From: Bryoerythrophyllum caledonicum
Taxonomy: Eukaryota > Streptophyta > Bryopsida > Pottiales > Pottiaceae
Reading direction: 5' to 3'
DNA: 64,000 bases
Assembly: GCA_963971425.1 (NCBI GenBank)
Contig: OZ020518.1
Span: 3,856,263-3,920,262 of the forward strand
The position numbers were made by a program, and so were the translations under genes. Numbering within the stretch: the stretch's first letter is position 1; each line of letters starts with the position of its first letter. The notes under the pieces were generated by a model. It saw only the letters and a program-made list of their open reading frames with translations. It searched no databases and was not told the DNA's origin. Positions 43,016 through 52,203 of this stretch are shown piece after piece.

Positions 43016-43448
43016 AGCTTGTGCCTGAACTCTTGTAATTGTTGGTAGCGTCGACCTGGCTCGAGGAGAAACAGTGACTGCTAGCGAGGGGATGGATCCG
43101 TTCCGTACCGCTTGGATCTGGGCGGTAGTCTAACGCAGTAGTTCCATGCGATCGCAGATCTGACCCCCAACACCTGTGTCCCACGCTTCAGAGCTACCAC
43201 GAGCAGATCTGGTACTGAAACTCTGCCGAACTACACCATTCCACTGACCAAGCGGAGCCCTCGCCAACACTCTCCCTTCCATGCATCCCTCGCTTCTGTC
43301 GCAGATTTGTGTGTACAGGGGCTTCTTCGGCGAGTCCAGCTACCTCTCTCCGACTGCAACACAGTTCTCTGCGACTAAGTCATTGTTCTCCTCTCACCAG
43401 GTTTTACGGAGCGCCTAACTGCTCATTCTCCTCTCAGAAGCCAAACTC
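43016..43448 (-). promoter_or_regulatory. LINE 5' UTR / presumed internal promoter
   Basis: 433 bp between the 5' target duplication and the first ORF1 Met. It begins CAAGAGTTTGGCTTCTGAGA on the sense strand. A repeated TGAGAGGAGAA phrase occurs twice near the start (about 43395 and 43430). No TATA box obvious. Promoter role is assumed because full-length LINEs carry one. Confidence 0.45.
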
Positions 43449-43460
43449 TTGAATGTGAGA

Positions 43461-44114
43461 TTTTCAATAACACCAAATAATATTATTTCCTTTCATATTG
43501 TCAAAATATTCTCTCTTGTCTCTAGCAAAAAATAGCATATTGATCCAAGTCAAACATTTTCACACATTGTCGAGCAAGGTATCAAAAAATCTTCTTTTCT
43601 TCCACATAAAACTTAGAGATCTTCATGTTTTGACTTTTAATTTTTCCCATGGCATTATGTGGTGTAAATCTTTTCATGGACCATTCGGATTCTCTTTCTA
43701 AAACATATTAAGTTAAAAATTAAAAATTAAATGTGGATTGACAATTTTTGAACCTCCAATCCTTGCACAATTTTTTTGAATATGCTACACCCTTATTTAC
43801 TTCTAAAAACTAGTGTACAAGTAATTATTATCATGTTTAACATGGCGGTAATGAATTTAGACCTTGTGTAGTGCAAAAGTTGGACACCAGGTGAAGACAA
43901 AGTTTGTTGATCCACTAAACGTAGGGAAGAAAATGAATGGTTTACTCTACTTCAAACACTATAATCTTTCAATCCGTGCGGTCAAAGTTTATGAAATTTT
44001 GTGAGTATGTTGATATTGAGATCCTACGGTCTAAACTAGAAATCCTTACTCATTGCACTGAAATGAGCATGTTTGAAGTGTTTTTAGTTTCAAAATGGCT
44101 TGGTAATTCAGGAG
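43461..44114 (+). mobile_element. TTAA MITE copy B, right part
   Basis: Continues copy B after the LINE: ttttcaataac aligns with attttTCACACAT in copy F, then tcaaacattttcacacattg and cctccaatccttgcacaa match A and F. Ends at ...TTCAGGAG followed by TTAA (44115-44118). Confidence 0.7.
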
Positions 44115-44469
44115 TTAAGAATCCATCAACCCTATGTTTCTTAGGATTTTTTGCCATTACGCAAAGAAAGCTTGGGATTTGCAATTTTGAGGCATGGCTC
44201 ATGGAATCCTATGTACCACTAATCTACAATCTCCATTGTTAAATGTAGACGATGCTTAGGTTTTATACATTTTCTATTTCAAGTAGATATGGAAGTACCT
44301 TTTAAGGGAAAAAAAGGAATTCGTCATCCTTCAATATATTAAGTATACTAAATTTATGGTGTGTGATTTTTTGTACATGAATAAGACGAGTATTTGAAGA
44401 CCCAAATAGAAAATATTTTCTTAAGGTAAATTCATCAAAATTAAAATGATACTATAAAAACTAATTTAA

Positions 44470-45362
44470 CTTGTAAAGGCCCATTTAATCATGGGGGAAC
44501 ATTTTTCGTATTTAGCAGTTTCCTAAATCCTAATTTTATTTTTTTGTACTAGATTGTCCTTGATAAGAGCTTTGTGGAAATTTTTGTTTTTATGTTTTTT
44601 GAATTTATGATATGAAAGTTATTAGCTTTCAAAGTCAAATTGGGGAGTGTGGGCAGCTCCAAATTTTTTGCTAGAAGCTTCTATTGAAATTGAGATTTTT
44701 CAAACATATCAAAAATATTACCTTCTTTGAAGATGTCAAAAAAATTCTTGTCTTTAGTGTAAGAATTTTTTTAACCCAAGTCAAACATTTTCAGACATTG
44801 TTTGACAAGGTACCAAAAAAACTTTTTCTTTTCTACATAAAACCTAGAGGTCTTCATATTTTTCATTTTTTCAGTTTTTGACAAAAATATGTGGTGAAGT
44901 CCTTCTTATTGACCATTTGGATTATCAATTTTTAAACATATTATAATTCACAATAAATTAAAACTGGAATTGGCAATTTTTGAACTTCCACTCTTTGCAC
45001 ACTTGTTTTAAATATGCTGCACACCTTCTCTACCTCCAAAAATTGGTGTATAAGGAACTAACTACATGCTTAACAGAATGGTAAGGGATTTAGACCTTGT
45101 ATAGTGCAAAAATTTGATACAAAGTGAAGTCAAAGTCAGTTGATTCACTCAATGCAAGAAAGAAAATGAACCATTTTCTTGACTTCATGTCTTTGCGGTA
45201 GATCGTAGCCAAATCAATTTGGTAAGTTCATATAGAAGTCTACTTTAAGATCTTACTATTAAAAGTCCAAAAGTTTACTTCAAAACTAGATTATTGCCAC
45301 TTTCTGATAGTGGCAAATTTTGGAGTGTTTCCTTCGGGAAAAATACCTTGGGCCTTTAGGAA
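44470..45362 (+). mobile_element. TTAA MITE copy C
   Basis: Flanked by TTAA (44466-44469; 45363-45366). Left CTTGTAAAGGCCCATT and right CCTTGGGCCTTTAGGA are degenerate ends. The interior matches F throughout (tccttgataagagctttgtgg, tcaaacattttcagacattg). 893 bp. Confidence 0.7.
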
Positions 45363-45625
45363 TTAAAAGGTTTCAAAGAATACTGAAAGTAGGATTTTCT
45401 TAAAGTATCTAGGGAGGGACCTAAATGTGGAATTTCAAAGAGACAACTTAGATATAGTAGTAAAGTCTAATGCAAATGTAGTAATAAAAAATGAGGCATA
45501 GTAATGAACTTAAAACGTCAATAGCTTTTTGATTATGAAACTTTTTTTGAATTCAATGAGTTGTTTGATTGTGGACAATGTGCATGAAATTCAACAAAAA
45601 AATGATTTATTGTTCTTCACATAAG

Positions 45626-45900
45626 GTAAGCCCCTCCAATAACCAACCAACACCCATAGACAACACCTATAAAATTGGGGTATATCCAACCCTCTTCCAT
45701 CCCCTAACCACCAACTCAGCTTCAAATGGAAGTTTTCTATTAGTCAAGACCCTTACTTTTGGTCGTTGGTTATGGGGGGTACCTACTGTTGGCCACCCAC
45801 TAATCATGGCTACACAGTTTGAAAATTCATAACTAATTCAGTTTCCATTGAAAAAATATGAAGTCGCTTGGGTTGGAATTGTAATTCTATTGGCTATCTC
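45626..45900 (+). repeat. Dispersed repeat R, copy 1
   Basis: About 275 bp nearly identical to 50426-50707 (ctataaaattggggtatatc, agtcaagacccttacttttg, taactaattcagttt). A more diverged copy lies at about 58537-58775. No coding capacity and no terminal repeats seen; class unknown. The rest of 45367-46235 holds nothing else I can name. Confidence 0.7.
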
Positions 45901-46239
45901 CTCTCTCCATATATGCACATTCCTTAACTTGTAGGTCGAGGTTTATACAATTGCAAACAACTTCTTCCCAGGTTGATGGTATCTTCGTGGCTGGTATGCG
46001 CTCTTCTATTTGTGATTTTCCGTGTTGCAATCTGGGGTGCTTTTAAATGGCTCTGGCTGAAGCAGGTGTGGTGATGCTTGTGAATCGTGTCTGTGTGGGC
46101 AAGTGCTTTAGGTTGATGGAGCAGAGGCTTTCATAAGATTCTTTCAGTTTGCGTTTGCGTTTAGGGAAGAAGGTTTTGGGTCAAGTGATAGATATGTGTA
46201 ATAGAAAGGATGGTAATTGCAGAGAGGCGAAGCCCTTAA

Positions 46240-46965
46240 CCCTTAAAGGACAGAGCTATGACCGTGGCATCGATCCCGATTTTCGTTCTAATATGAGCTC
46301 TAATTCTTCATCAAATAGAAGCGGAAATATTTTGATTTCATTTTTCAGAGACGACACCATATGTTTTGTTCATGTCACAAGAAACACAAGTTTTTTTTTT
46401 TGAAAATTCAAATTATTGTGATTCTCTGAAGAAAAATTGAAGAATATTCTTATCATATACTGATTTTGTGTAAAAAATATGATAATTTCACTGAAGGTGT
46501 ACATTTTTGTGTTGAAACTTGTGGTGTAGATGAAACTTCCGTGTTCAACTAAAATTAAAAAATTGGTCATCCATGGTAATAGGCCCTAAGTTCAAACCGC
46601 AATAAATTACTCAATTTTATGTATTTTTCAAATTTTCAAACTGGATTGGAAACTAGATTTGATAAACTTGATTTTATTCGTTGGACTCAATTTCAAAAAA
46701 TATAATTTTAATGACTCAAATTCAGATTTAGAGCTACAGCTAGAAGTTTCTAAAATACACTACGTTGAGTTCCATGTCACAAACATTTTCACGGTTTAGA
46801 GAAAAAGTTACACACTCTATGAATGGTATCTACAGTGCATGTGGTACATGCACTCATTGACAACACCTTCACAAAAACTTGGATGAAAGTAATGTTTTTT
46901 CATCATGTCGGAGCATTTTACATTCTTCCATTAACTTAGATTTTGGTCGCCCCAACGTTTAAGGG
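46240..46965 (+). mobile_element. TTAA MITE copy D
   Basis: TTAA at 46236-46239 and 46966-46969. Ends CCCTTAAAGGAC and AACGTTTAAGGG. The interior is unlike A/C/F, so it is a different subfamily sharing the tips. 726 bp. Confidence 0.6.
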
Positions 46966-47099
46966 TTAAGTACAACAAGGGTGAAGCTAAAAGCGGTAGG
47001 GCAGTGGAGGCGCTGCAACACAATGTAAGATATCGAATTGAACCTGACTAGATGAATGTAAGATAACGCAAGGATTATGTATTAACAACATCAAGTCGG

Positions 47100-47670
47100 A
47101 TGGGGAACGCCCTCGTGGTGACTTGAGCCGGGCCAATTACCGCGAGCAGATGAGATATGTCCAACCTTTTGCACGAGGCACACGCAGTCTTCTCTTTCCG
47201 AGTGATATTAGAGTTTTCCTAAAAGTGCTTCCTAAAGGGGCAAGTCAGGAGGAATATGGTGCCAGACAGTATTAGACGTACAAACAAAAAGAAAGAGAGC
47301 ATGAGGAAATTTCATAGCGTCTTTTTCTCCACCAATGAAATGCTTTGCAATCAATGTTCTTGGGCCCATGCAAAACAAACCAGGTTTGATTGCAAAAAGT
47401 CACCGGTACAGACAAGCGCGCCAGTTCCGGCAATGCCAGGGACTCAAGACTTTGAACTAGACATGAAACTCTCTGACACAGACAATGTGGTCGCCTTGAA
47501 CGCTACACATCAACTCATGACAACCCCAAGTGGAGTCGAAAAGGTTCGCGGCCTTGTTTTTGCTAGCCTCCGTGTTGGCAATCAGAATTCTGCCCCAAGC
47601 TATCCTGCCATAGTCCGTGAGGCCTTGCCAAATGACGTTCTCAATCTTATAATGATTCCACCTACACTGG
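47100..47670 (+). pseudogene. Unidentified gene fragment with frameshift, cut by MITE E
   Basis: Frame one reads REQMRYVQPFARGTRSLLFP, then PSDIRVFLKVLPKGASQEEY, then INVLGPMQNKPGLIAKS with two internal stops. From about 47460 a second frame takes over (LSDTDNVVALNATHQLMTTP, then VEKVRGLVFASLRVG and YPAIVREALPNDVLNLIMIP). Both are ordinary-looking protein text, so this looks like one broken gene. Its end coincides with the TTAA of MITE E, whose tip supplies a stop. I do not recognise the protein. Confidence 0.5.
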
Positions 47671-47674
47671 TTAA

Positions 47675-48818
47675 CCCCTAAAGTTCCTTGACATTTTCTG
47701 TCCAAAACTAGTCCAAAACTGCCATAGTCAAACATGGCCGCAATAATCACAATTTTTAGAAGAATTTTCAACTTTTAACCGTAAGATCTAAAACTAGACT
47801 CATGTATAATAATCCTGTAAAATTTTAGTTGCAATCCACCGCACGGATGTGAAGATTATAGTGTTTGAAGTGCACAAAGTAGTTTTTTTTCCCTCTTGCC
47901 CGACAAAGTCAGCTCACTTTGACTAAGCATATCTCCTAGTTTTTAGAGTACATTGTGTTGGAAATCATAACCAATACAAAGAATATGATGTTAGCTAAGT
48001 GTGTGCAAAATTTGAGGTCATTTCGAGTGGTGCATCATGCTCAAATAAATACTTTAGTGAAAGGGGGTATAAAACAATGCAAATGACTACAAATGAAGTG
48101 AGAGATTATTTGCTAAATATGAATTTACAAATTTAGAAATCCGTACGGTTGAAATGTGGATTTTTTTTTTTACTTATTTTAGAATTTTTTTTCTTCTGAA
48201 ACGGGTGAAATCTCTAATTTTAATGAATTTATTGAATTATTCAAATATTATAAGTGAGGGCAGGGCTTCAAAATGGGGACCCTTCAAGAAATGAAGGGCC
48301 ACGTCATTCACCCACTCCCCTGTGCGGGACCCGCGCAGCTCCTCGGGGGTGGCCCGCCACTGCAAGGCGGCGTTTTTTTTTTTTTTTTTTTCCCACACGT
48401 GCCATCTCTTTCAGTACCCACAGCCCCTACCATGCACCACTTTTTGCTATTTTTAAAAAAATTCTATTTATTCCTTTTCTTGGAATTTGTGGGGTCTTCC
48501 CTTCCACTATTCCTCCCCTTGATTTGGGTTGCCCCACCCTTTCTCCACCCTTTGTGCCCCTAATTACTGCCCCTCTTTCACACTTGCATTTCATTGGTTC
48601 CCAGGGGTGCCCACGCTGCCCATCCTCCCCATTTTTGACAATAGGTGGTACTAACTTTCAAACCGTAAATCCAAAAAAAAATTTAAAAATACCTCCACGA
48701 AGCTCTTATCAGGGCCGATCTATAATAAAAGTTTAAAAAAAAAAGGATTTTTTTTCGAATTTTAGGAACCTGCCCAAACTGTGAAATCCCCCCGAAGGAG
48801 ACTCTGGTCCTTTAGGGG
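47675..48818 (-). mobile_element. TTAA MITE copy E (inverted, long subfamily)
   Basis: TTAA at 47671-47674 and 48819-48822; tips CCCCTAAAGTTCC and CTGGTCCTTTAGGGG. The right side is the inverse of the left side of A/F (cgaagctcttatcaggg). The middle carries a module (aagggccacgtcattcaccc, 48290-48312) shared, inverted, with copy G, plus a GC-rich patch and T tract (48325-48395). 1144 bp. Confidence 0.7.
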
Positions 48819-48822
48819 TTAA

Positions 48823-49429
48823 CCCATTGAAGGTAAAACTGATTTGAAGAAGAATCATTCTCAACCCTAGTGGAGACCATCCACTCCGTACGGAGATACA
48901 TGATGACCTCCTCGCCCACCCTCAAATATGGCTCCCCAAGATCCCTTAACCGGACTCCTCTTGACGCCTCCACATCGCCCAAAAAAACATCGCATTTGGA
49001 ATCTTTAATACAATAATATGCTACGGAATGTAGGGCTTTCATGTCTGGTAGCCTTGCCAATTGGTGCCCAACTAACCCTTCCAGCTTCAACTCTTTTAAA
49101 TGGGGGCACTCCATTCCATCCATATTCATCATACTCGGGCAATCCTTCACACAATACTTGTACAATGAGGTACACCTCTTGACGTCTGGACCATCCCAAC
49201 CATCTCCAAAGAAGGAAATAACTAAAAATAGACGTTGCTCTCTTGATGGTAATAATGAAACTGCAACCCAAAATCCCTCCGATACCATCTGGCAAGTTCC
49301 ATAAATCCCAAAGCACGTCCTTGTTCTCTTCCAAGTAACTTGTCCACTGCAACATGTCATCAATACTAAAATATCGGCGAAAGAAATCGCCTAGCGCCAT
49401 CAGTGCCATAGGATGAAAACTCTTCCCCC
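48823..49429 (-). pseudogene. Probable LRR / resistance-gene-like fragment between two MITEs
   Basis: Two overlapping minus frames (49409-49005 and 49363-48812) exchange protein-like text. The second includes SFFGDGWDGPDVKRCTSLYK, CPHLKELKLEGLVGHQLARL and PDMKALHSVAYYCIKDSKCD, with the L-x-x-L-x-L rhythm of leucine-rich repeats seen in NB-LRR proteins. It is bounded exactly by the TTAA sites of MITEs E and F, and the downstream stop comes from MITE E. LRR assignment is tentative. Confidence 0.45.
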
Positions 49430-49433
49430 TTAA

Positions 49434-50360
49434 CCCCTAAAAGACCAGAGTCTCCTGTAGGGGGATTTCTGATTTTTTGGCAGGTTCCTAAAATTTGAAA
49501 AAAAAATAAATTTCTGTGAAATTTTTATTCTAGATTGCCTCTGATAAGAGCTTCGTGGACATATTTTTATTTTATTTTTTGGATTTGTGGTTTGAAAGTT
49601 AGTACCACTTAAAGCCAAAAATGGGGACACCAGGCACCTCCAAAAAATTTGACAAAAGTTTCTATTGACATTGAGATTTTTCACACATATAAAAAATATT
49701 TCCTTTTTTGGAAATTTTCGAAAAAAATCTTGTCTTTAGTGTAAAAAGGCATTTTATTCCAAGTCAAACATTTTCACACATTGTCGGGGCAACGAAGAAA
49801 AAAACTTCATCTTTTCTACATAAAACCTAGAGATCTTCATATTTTTCACTTTTTAATTTTTTCAACAACAATATGTGATGAAAACCTTTTTATTGACCAT
49901 TTGGATTATCATTTGAATACATATGTAGTTCACAAAAAAATAAAACGTGAAATGGCAATTTTTGAACCTCCACTCCTTGCACACTTGTTTTGAATATGCT
50001 ACACCCCTTTTTCACCTCTAAAATTTGGTGTGTTGAGAAATAACATCATGCTTAAGACAATGGTAAAAGATTTAGACCTTGTACAATGCAAAAATTTGAT
50101 ACAAAGTGAAGTCAAAGTCTGCTGATCTACTCAACGCAGGGAAGAAAATGAACCATTGTTTTGACTCTAAACACTATAATCTATCAATCCGTGCGGTGGA
50201 TTGCAACCAAAATTTTACGGCATGTTTATATAGAATTATATTTTAAGATCTTATGGTTGAAAATCCGAAATTCACTTTAAAATGTGATTTTCATGTCTCT
50301 TTTTGGCAGTGGCAGTTTTGGACTAGTTTTAGAGCGAAAGTGGTCGTGGTCCTTTAGGGG
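49434..50360 (+). mobile_element. TTAA MITE copy F
   Basis: TTAA at 49430-49433 and 50361-50364; tips CCCCTAAAAGACC and GGTCCTTTAGGGG. 927 bp and the closest relative of copy A, so this pair is the youngest. No transposase. Confidence 0.8.
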
Positions 50361-50425
50361 TTAAATCGTCTGCATGGACCTCAGATACAAGCCCAACTTC
50401 ATCTCCACCAGTGAGAGTTGCTACA

Positions 50426-50707
50426 AAGGTAACCCCCCCATAACCAACAAAAAGCCATAGCCAACGCCTATAAAATTGGGGTATATCCAACCCTCTTCCA
50501 TCCCATTACCACGAACTCAGCTCCAAATGGAGGTTTGCTGTTAGTCAAGACCCTTACTTTTGGTCGTTGGGTACGGGGGGTACCTACTGCTGGCCACCCA
50601 CTAAACATGGCTGCACATTTTGAAAATTCATAACTAATTCAGTTTTCATCAAAAAAAAAAAATGAAATCACTTGGGTTGGAATTGTAATTCTATTGGCTA
50701 TCACCTC
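50426..50707 (+). repeat. Dispersed repeat R, copy 2
   Basis: Near-identical to 45626-45900, same orientation. Sits between MITEs F and G. The remaining spacer 50708-50870 shows nothing recognisable. Confidence 0.7.
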
Positions 50708-50874
50708 AACTCATTCCAAAAGTCTACCACACAACTTCCCTCACACCATCAATCTCCAACAAAACGTACCAATATCACCACTGTACACATCGATTCAACA
50801 CGCCTAGACTGAAAACACTGTCCCCAATTATCCACCCTGCCTCGTCAAACATGCAACATCATGCATGTTTTTAA

Positions 50875-52199
50875 CCCCTAAGAGCCCATTCAACCCACGG
50901 GGGACGTTTTGGATTTTGGGCAGGTACCTATGATTGGAAAAAGTCTTCAATTCTTCGAATTTTTTTACATTAGATAGTCCTTGATGAGATCTTTGTAGAG
51001 AAGTTTACAAAAATGTATTCGGACTTACGGTTAAAAAGTTATAAGCCTTCAAAGTTTAAATGGGGTCTCTGGGCAGCAGGGGCAGCCAAGTAAACCAATA
51101 GAGTACAAACACATAGAACAGGCAGAAAATCCGGTTAGAGAGGGTGAAGAAGAGTGGCAGCGAAAATCATGGGTGGGAAGGTAGAGAACATGAAGACTAG
51201 ACTTCGAGGCTCAAAGTCTAAGAGCATTAGTTCTATATAGAAAATAAAAAACAATTTTAAAAATTAAAAAATTAAACTTTTAATAATTAATATAATTAAT
51301 ATAATATTAATTATATTAAAATAATATTAATATAATTAATATAATATTGATATAATTAATATAATACTAATATAATTAATATAATATTAATATAATTAAT
51401 ATAACTAATAATACTTTAATAATTAATATAATATTTTAATAATTTGTATAATATTATAATTAATATGAAAATGAATTTATAATATTTGTTTACTGTATAT
51501 TTTGAAGACACTTCCATATTCCAAGTCTATTCCACGAAGACTGTGACTTCAAAAGGAGTGGGTGAATGACGTGGCCCTTCATATTGTGAAGGGTCCCCAA
51601 TTTCAAGCACTGCCCTCCCATATAATGCTTCATATAATCAATAAATTCATGAAAATTAGAGGTTTTACTATTTTTACTCCATTTTTTTCTAAAATTAGTG
51701 AAGACATAAATTGAAAGTTTTCACCGTTGGGATTCTCAAATGCATGAGGATGAATGAAGCAAAAAATTACATATCAGTTATGTAGTATTTTGTCATCATT
51801 TTGAACCCCCTTACACTAAAGTATATATTTCTACATCTAATATCCCTCAAATTGATCTCAAATTTTACACGCAAATAGCTAACAACATTTGGGTCATAGT
51901 GGTATAAAACTTTTATCAGACTTTAGTGTAAAAGTTAAAAGATATGCTAAGTCAAAGTGGGCTGACCTAGCCGGGCAAGGGGGGAAAAAAACTTTTCATT
52001 GCACTTCAAACCTTATGATCTTCATATCTGTGCGGTGGATTCCAACCATTTTTTTTCTAGAAGTTTATGTGAATGTCTATTTTAAGATCTTACGGATGAA
52101 TGTCCAAAATTAGAGTTTAAAATTAGATTTTATTGCCACTTATCGATTGTGGCAGTTTTGGAGTGTTTCATGAGGAAAAATGCCTTGGGCTCTTAGGGG
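50875..52199 (+). mobile_element. TTAA MITE copy G (long subfamily) with AT microsatellite
   Basis: TTAA at 50871-50874 and 52200-52203; tips CCCCTAAGAGCCC and GGGCTCTTAGGGG are perfect inverses. The interior includes a TAATATAATTAATA microsatellite (51275-51440) and the module shared with E (51545-51612). 1325 bp. Confidence 0.75.
51275..51440. repeat. AT-only microsatellite (TAATATAATTAA-type)
   Basis: About 165 bp made almost entirely of A and T in repeated AATATAATTAAT words, inside MITE G. Confidence 0.85.
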
Positions 52200-52203
52200 T
52201 TAA

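Larger units (their letters stand above)
29241..43448 (-). mobile_element. Full-length 14.2-kb dual-endonuclease non-LTR retrotransposon (Dualen/RandI-like)
   Basis: Bounded by an exact 12-bp target duplication (TTGAATGTGAGA at 29229-29240 and 43449-43460). Read on the minus strand: 5' UTR of about 430 bp, ORF1 (43015-40016), a 2.6-kb inter-ORF zone of tandem repeats, ORF2 (37399-29528), then a 287-bp 3' UTR with a T54 tract, an 11-bp perfect hairpin and a (TTC)5 tail. Both large ORFs are open, so the insertion is recent or still competent. ORF2 has both an APE endonuclease and an RLE endonuclease with RNase H. This combination is known from Dualen/RandI of Chlamydomonas; I see no OTU-type cysteine protease, which I recall for Dualen. 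Most LINEs are 4-8 kb, so the size is exceptional. Confidence 0.92.

Noticed and set aside
48372..48392. T tract near 48.38 kb as a LINE or SINE poly(A) tail
   Set aside because: It lies inside MITE copy E with no retroposon body or target duplication beside it.
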